The notes under the pieces: generated by a model
Database searches by the model: none
The model's input: the letters and a program-made list of their open reading frames with translations, nothing else
Told to the model about the DNA's origin: nothing
Made by a program: the position numbers and the translations under genes
Assembly (NCBI GenBank): GCA_963747755.1
Contig: CAVVGK010000016.1
Location: forward strand, 124,001 to 188,000
Direction: 5' to 3'
DNA from: DATFVA01 sp963747755
GTDB taxonomy: Bacteria > Bacteroidota > Ignavibacteria > Ignavibacteriales > Ignavibacteriaceae
DNA: 64,000 nt
Part shown: positions 60,901 through 64,000 of the stretch, piece by piece
Position numbering within the stretch: position 1 is the first letter of the stretch
Layout of the letters: every line of letters begins with the position of its first letter

Positions 60901-61263
60901 ATTAAATTTTATTAAACCACAGCTGCCTGTGCCTATCCAAACGTTCCTGTCTTTATCAAGGAACGTAGTATAAACATTGTTTTGGGTTATACACTTTTCA
61001 TTCTGAAGATAGTAATGAAATTTTCTCTCTTTCAGGTCATATTTTTCCAAACCCTTTCCTGAAGTCATCCAGACGAATCCTCTATCATCATAGCACAGCG
61101 AAGAAGCATAAGTATACATCAGGTTGTTCAAACCTAACGAGTCACTGTAAGAGGATAAAAATTTATTTTTCTTTTTTATCCCATTTCCACAGCCCCAATC
61201 CCCATTGACCAATCCAGAGAATATCAGTGCGGTCAATATAAATACAGAATAAATGGTTGCCAA
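57928..61263 (-). CDS. Hybrid two-component system sensor, C-terminal part (frameshifted)
   Basis: The first ~28 residues are an out-of-frame shadow; true coding takes over near 61166-61177. Order: periplasmic reg_prop propeller repeats (to ~residue 370), Y_Y_Y domain (~395-465), one TM helix ('TAAYLLYILFAAGLVYLTW', ~480), HisKA ('FFTNISHEFRTPLTLIIG', phospho-His), HATPase ('NIINNLLSNAFKFTPEGG', 'VRDTGIGIPEEKLPRIFDRF', 'GTGIGLALTK'), receiver ('PELIISDVMMPKMDGFELCG', Asp) and AraC output ('AALEVGFKNPAYF'-type HTH at the end). Between HATPase N and G1 boxes lies a 30-bp tandem repeat insert (59071-59220). It probably controls nearby carbohydrate genes. Confidence 0.82.
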   Translation of the reverse strand: MATIYSVFILTALIFSGLVNGDWGCGNGIKKKNKFLSSYSDSLGLNNLMYTYASSLCYDDRGFVWMTSGKGLEKYDLKERKFHYYLQNEKCITQNNVYTTFLDKDRNVWIGTGSCGLIKFNPSDNTYHYYFNDSNEPANLAGKTILVMHQDHKGLIWIGTDGHGYYKYDAANNKLTRYSHNNDDNKSISNNSARSIYEDRSGTLWFGTNFGGLNKFDRKTETFEYCGFNCVLSILEDKTGNFWVADYYTGLNLYDRKSGKAVKSYGRKEGLLSYSVWGILEDDHNNLWIKTDNGLFKFNTVIRTFKHYTTEDGLIDNFFLPFPASHCMGPGGTMLFLNSKRNIGKGVVIFHPDSIKNDQSAPIVLITNISSFNQPGSKLSYKGFISEIKEITLPYTQNDLRFEYVGLQYSEPLKNQYKYTLENFDNDWTGYGNSRQATYTNLEPGEYIFKVTASNRDGVWSPKDASITIIIMPPWWKTTAAYLLYILFAAGLVYLTWKLQMKRIRIKQQYEMSRFEAEKLHEVDGIKSRFFTNISHEFRTPLTLIIGPVKQLSEKIADEKAKEVLRVVHRNADKLLTLVNQLLDISKIESGNMKLQTAEQNIAALIKAITLSFTSYAERKKINLSFSSRPDRIPAYIDKEKFGNIINNLLSNAFKFTPEGGEIGVEISCQAGPGSASSAQNEIPKQVRDDNLAGSNIRDDNFAGSNVRDDNLEEEIIRDGNFAEMTVRDDNFIEITVRDTGIGIPEEKLPRIFDRFYQVDGSHKKEHEGTGIGLALTKELIELHKGTIEVASTEGKGTIFTIRIPPGSGHLQPEEICDEEIAQDADRVALKAAGRPDIEEEIQYNGRLERAAEPGGDGSPPLLLIVEDNNDVRKYIKDNLIDNYKIIEAADGEEGWNRALSDIPELIISDVMMPKMDGFELCGKIKSDERTSHIPIILLTAKAASEDKIVGYETGADEYIMKPFDSNELKARIKNLIEQRKRIHEHFRQNGLFELDESKITPLDKKFLQNTICLITGNISDDSFNIEKLAEGLNMSRSVLHKKIVSLIGEPPVELVKTIRMTRAAELICLKTGNISEIALEVGFKNPAYFSECFKKQFGVTPSQYSRRFNH
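59041..59220 (-). repeat. 30-bp in-frame tandem repeats inside the histidine-kinase ATPase domain
   Basis: Six successive 30-bp units (59041, 59071, 59101, 59131, 59161, 59191), the first coding the native 'EITVRDTG' region and five related copies coding a ~10-aa repeat of type 'VRDDNFAGSN'. The last unit (59191-59220) contains a palindrome, ATCCCGAA/TTCGGGAT-type, coding 'EIPKQVRDD', which resembles short palindromic repeats dispersed in many genomes. The reading frame is maintained throughout. Confidence 0.8.
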
Positions 61264-62329
61264 AACTGTTTTCTGAAGTGTCGGGATCCAGATTATACCT
61301 GTGAAACTGACTGGTTAATGGATCTATGCAAAATAAACCCTTAGCACCTGAATTAAACCCGCACCATATCAAACCCTTATCATCTTCAACAATTCCTGCC
61401 ATCGGCATATCCCGCTTGTCGTATCGTTCAACTCCTCTTATGGGAAAATCTAAATAATAATTAATTTGCTTTTCTGATGGATCAAGGCTGCATAATGTAT
61501 GATATGAAGCCATCCATATCTTCCCATTCTCTGATCTGTAAAATGATTGGATCCAGCCGATTTTTTTATCGGAGTAATTTATGTTACCGGATTTGTATTT
61601 TGAGAAGGTCAAATTGCGGAGATTGAATTCCCATAATCCATCTTCTGCGGTCCCGATCAGCATATTCCCCGATACGGGATCTTCGGTTAATGCATTGACG
61701 CATAAATTTTCAAAGTATGATAATGAGCTGTTGTACACTAAGGTATCATTCTTTCTGAAGTAATACCGGGTGAAACTCCTGTTCCCGCGATCGAATAAAT
61801 TCAGTCCTTCTGAAGTTCCTATCCAAAACCTTCCGTTACCATCAATATAAATAGAATATATTTCGTTGCTGTTCAGAGTAGTTGGATCATTTGCATCAGA
61901 CTTATATGATGCAAAAGAATTATCTACTCTATCGAACCTGTTCAGCCCGTTCAAAGTCCCTATCCACATCACATTATTTCCATCTTCAAATATTACCGTT
62001 ATTCTTCTTCCGCTTATACTCAGACTGTCTTTTTCGTCAGGTTGAAAAATCTGCATCTCATAACCGTCGTATCGTACAAGGCCGTTTTGAGTCCCTAACC
62101 ATATATAGCCAAGATGATCCTGCAGAATACAGGTTATACTGTTTTCGGGCAGTCCGTCTTTGATGGATATATTTTCGAAGACAGGCGAATCGAATTGGGA
62201 GAAAATACTTTGTGAAAAGAAAAAGAAGATTAACCCGGAGATGAAAATACGGATAATGTTGTATGAGGATGTTGTATCCGAAGAGGAAAATCGATCATCC
62301 TCAGCCCATATATTTTCCTGTTGTCTCAT
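61163..62329 (-). CDS. Hybrid two-component system sensor, N-terminal part (frameshifted)
   Basis: Sensor half of the same protein: N-terminal signal/anchor ('IRIFISGLIFFFFSQSIFSQ', about residues 27-46) followed by reg_prop propeller repeats, each of the type 'DHLGYIWLGTQNGLVRYDGY' (residues ~70, 112, 158, 205, 255, 315, 370). It ends 'GLWKWDKKEK'-stop in an A-rich run; deletion of one A joins it to 'NKFLSSYSDSLGLNN' of the next ORF. In hybrid two-component systems of Bacteroidota this propeller pair binds oligosaccharide in the periplasm. The ligand is unknown. Confidence 0.82.
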   Translation of the reverse strand: MRQQENIWAEDDRFSSSDTTSSYNIIRIFISGLIFFFFSQSIFSQFDSPVFENISIKDGLPENSITCILQDHLGYIWLGTQNGLVRYDGYEMQIFQPDEKDSLSISGRRITVIFEDGNNVMWIGTLNGLNRFDRVDNSFASYKSDANDPTTLNSNEIYSIYIDGNGRFWIGTSEGLNLFDRGNRSFTRYYFRKNDTLVYNSSLSYFENLCVNALTEDPVSGNMLIGTAEDGLWEFNLRNLTFSKYKSGNINYSDKKIGWIQSFYRSENGKIWMASYHTLCSLDPSEKQINYYLDFPIRGVERYDKRDMPMAGIVEDDKGLIWCGFNSGAKGLFCIDPLTSQFHRYNLDPDTSENSFGNHLFCIYIDRTDILWIGQWGLGLWKWDKKEK

Positions 62330-62510
62330 ATATCCCCTGATAAATGATTAAACAACCGGCAATTAACTGGAGCAGAATAACAATGTTTGAATTTAAGAAT
62401 ATTTGACCTTAAAAAGCAATATCTTCCCTTTAATAAGGAAGCCACCCGGAAGTATTATTCCACAGACTAACATAACGGTTTCCGCCTGGGAGCATTTTTC
62501 TTGAAAGCGC

Positions 62511-64000
62511 TTATTTTTCTACATTCTTTTCGAGCTGGCCTGCCTGCTGCTGTGTGTAGCCAAGTGCATTAAAGTCCATAACCCCATGGTTCGAATGACA
62601 GGAACTGCATAGCAGAACAGTCTTTTTTACGCCATGGTTTACTGAAATGTATGATTTGCCCGGCACTTCCATCGACATCCACTCTCCGCTCCATTTTAGT
62701 CCTATAGATTCGTATGGTTTCATTCCTGCATCAATTGCTTTGTAAATATCTCCTGTTTTGTTATATACTTCTCTGTTGGGAGCCAGGAGAAGCGGGAACT
62801 GTGCCATTTGCGGATCCTTTTTCAGAAACGACATACCCGGTGCCTGCCACATCTTAAGATTTTTATCGAAAAGCATCACCTGTGTGAGTGCTCTTACGGG
62901 ATAGATCTTTGCACCTTCGGTATTAATATCCGAGGTGGGAAATGCCATCCAGCTTTGTGCATTTTTCTGGTCCCTCGTGTTGGCAGCTCTCCATATATAG
63001 GAAGGGTGGGATCGTTCTATTATATCGGTTGGAACGTACAGGTCAGGATTGGTTGGAATCTTGTCGTACTTTGAAAGTTCGCTATAGATGCCATTAACAT
63101 TATCCTTTACCGGTTTGCCCCAGTTTTCATAGGTGATTCCGCTCGTCTCTGTAATATGACAGGTCTGACAGGCAATCCTGTCTGTGTGCTGATTGAGTGT
63201 TTCCGCATACATACCTTTGTGGGGAGTGGTGCCATGGCAGTTTGAGCAGGTAACAGGAGTATCGGGCAGATCGTTTGCAACCATATCCGACTCATACAAC
63301 CCTTTAGCAATTTTATGATGTTCCGCGGTATGACAGGTTAAGCAGCTGAGTCCCGCGGCAGCATGCACATCGTTATCTGCTGAGAATGGTGTTCCGCGTT
63401 TGTAGTCGTCTGAGAAAGAGTGTTCATGACATCTTAAGCAGGCTTCATTGGTGGGTGTTTTTGTTATCGACAGAGCTGACTTAAGCGACATATCTTGTCC
63501 CCAATGTACGCCGGTACTGTCTTTAACAAGTGTTGCTCTCTTACTCCAGTCATAATCTTCAGCATGGCATACGAGACAGTCAACGGTATTTTTTTCAGCA
63601 TCAGTTGCCTTCATCCCCGGCATGGGCGGTTTGGTTAACGAACCGATATGGCAGACTCCGCATCCGGCAGACTGCACACTGAATTTTCCGTTCGTCGAGG
63701 CTGTCCAGTTTGCCAGCGTTGTAGAACCGGCGAGGGCGCATTCACGGTTTCCCATTCCCCACCAGGAGCTGTCCGGAAGTCCCTGAACATTTCTTACCGG
63801 CGATGCCAGGTTCCAGTGAACCGAATTGGTAATTTCATCCAGCGCATCGTCGTGGCACATTGTACATGTCTCAGCCCCGTCATACCCGTTTGCTTTAATA
63901 ACATCATTACCCGGATGGACCCATTTTGCAAGCAGTGTTGTGTTTTGCTGAGCGTAGATGCCGCCCGATAGTAACAAAATTCCCAAAATAAAATTATAGA
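62511..64000 (-). CDS. Octaheme c-type cytochrome, 5'-partial
   Basis: Exported (visible signal end 'GILLLSGGIYAQ') with eight CxxCH heme sites: CTMCH, CGVCH, CLVCH, CLRCH, CLTCH, CSNCH, CQTCH and CSSCH, the last near the C-terminus. The pattern resembles the octaheme tetrathionate/nitrite/hydroxylamine-converting cytochrome group, though no diagnostic catalytic residue is certain. The frame continues past the window edge without a stop, so the start is outside. A periplasmic respiratory or electron-transfer role is expected; the substrate is not determined. Confidence 0.85.
   Translation of the reverse strand, partial: YNFILGILLLSGGIYAQQNTTLLAKWVHPGNDVIKANGYDGAETCTMCHDDALDEITNSVHWNLASPVRNVQGLPDSSWWGMGNRECALAGSTTLANWTASTNGKFSVQSAGCGVCHIGSLTKPPMPGMKATDAEKNTVDCLVCHAEDYDWSKRATLVKDSTGVHWGQDMSLKSALSITKTPTNEACLRCHEHSFSDDYKRGTPFSADNDVHAAAGLSCLTCHTAEHHKIAKGLYESDMVANDLPDTPVTCSNCHGTTPHKGMYAETLNQHTDRIACQTCHITETSGITYENWGKPVKDNVNGIYSELSKYDKIPTNPDLYVPTDIIERSHPSYIWRAANTRDQKNAQSWMAFPTSDINTEGAKIYPVRALTQVMLFDKNLKMWQAPGMSFLKKDPQMAQFPLLLAPNREVYNKTGDIYKAIDAGMKPYESIGLKWSGEWMSMEVPGKSYISVNHGVKKTVLLCSSCHSNHGVMDFNALGYTQQQAGQLEKNVEK

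Overview
The window looks like a chromosomal segment of an Ignavibacteriales-type member of the Bacteroidota/Ignavibacteriota group. Seven proteins carry a C-terminal type IX secretion (T9SS type A) tail with the core 'NYPNPFNP' or a close variant. There is also a hybrid two-component sensor with an AraC output, ECF sigma factors paired with small membrane or anti-sigma partners, and a GH16/GH17/GH30 glucan locus without SusC/SusD. The lineage is inferred from protein features only.

Layout. 1-5140: 1-Cys peroxiredoxin, small exported and helical proteins, two ECF sigma loci (the second with a frameshift) and a DUF1569 protein. 5300-11457: a rightward operon (UbiA prenyltransferase, lipid kinase, ThiL/AIR-synthase-like kinase, alpha-oxoamine synthase, B12-binding radical SAM), preceded by three 11-bp direct repeats; it looks like an unassigned lipid or terpenoid pathway. 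11480-15900: a decayed stretch with an N-terminally truncated LCAT-like lipase whose signal-peptide segment appears on the opposite strand, a methyltransferase, a collapsed sigma-54 activator and a carboxypeptidase-regulatory-domain protein. 15909-37803: a ~22-kb leftward beta-glucan operon headed by one perfect palindrome, probably the operator of the ROK regulator encoded within it. It holds GH16 x2, GH17 x2, GH30, a GH149/GH94-like phosphorylase, a GPH-type symporter, a sugar-binding lipoprotein, glycan-binding proteins, and a glycosidase fused to a probable outer-membrane beta-barrel.

38307-55650 is accessory DNA. It starts with a tyrosine recombinase beside a 43-bp fragment of a tRNA-Asp gene flanked by arm-type repeats. 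Chromosome-like T9SS genes follow, one ending at a recombination scar. An integrative-element-like module then runs from ~44.4 to 54.9 kb: an iteron/AT-rich origin candidate, a P4-type primase-helicase, a DUF5659 protein, a divergent regulator, and a ~780-nt gene-free interval that folds like a giant ornate noncoding RNA (49215-49998). After that come a second 114-nt structured RNA, a truncated NADAR gene, three copies of a Shine-Dalgarno-sequestering leader hairpin, a spore-photoproduct-lyase-like radical SAM protein, an excisionase-like protein and a second integrase. The two RNA families are the best candidates for an undescribed system here.

55891-64000: a T9SS-exported five-bladed propeller, a stand-alone T9SS tail, a hybrid two-component sensor split by a frameshift and carrying a 30-bp repeat expansion in its ATPase domain, and the start of an octaheme cytochrome c.

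Four genes (ECF sigma, phosphorylase, glycan-binding lipoprotein, hybrid sensor) are each broken by a shift needing removal of one base. Assembly error and real decay cannot be separated from sequence alone.
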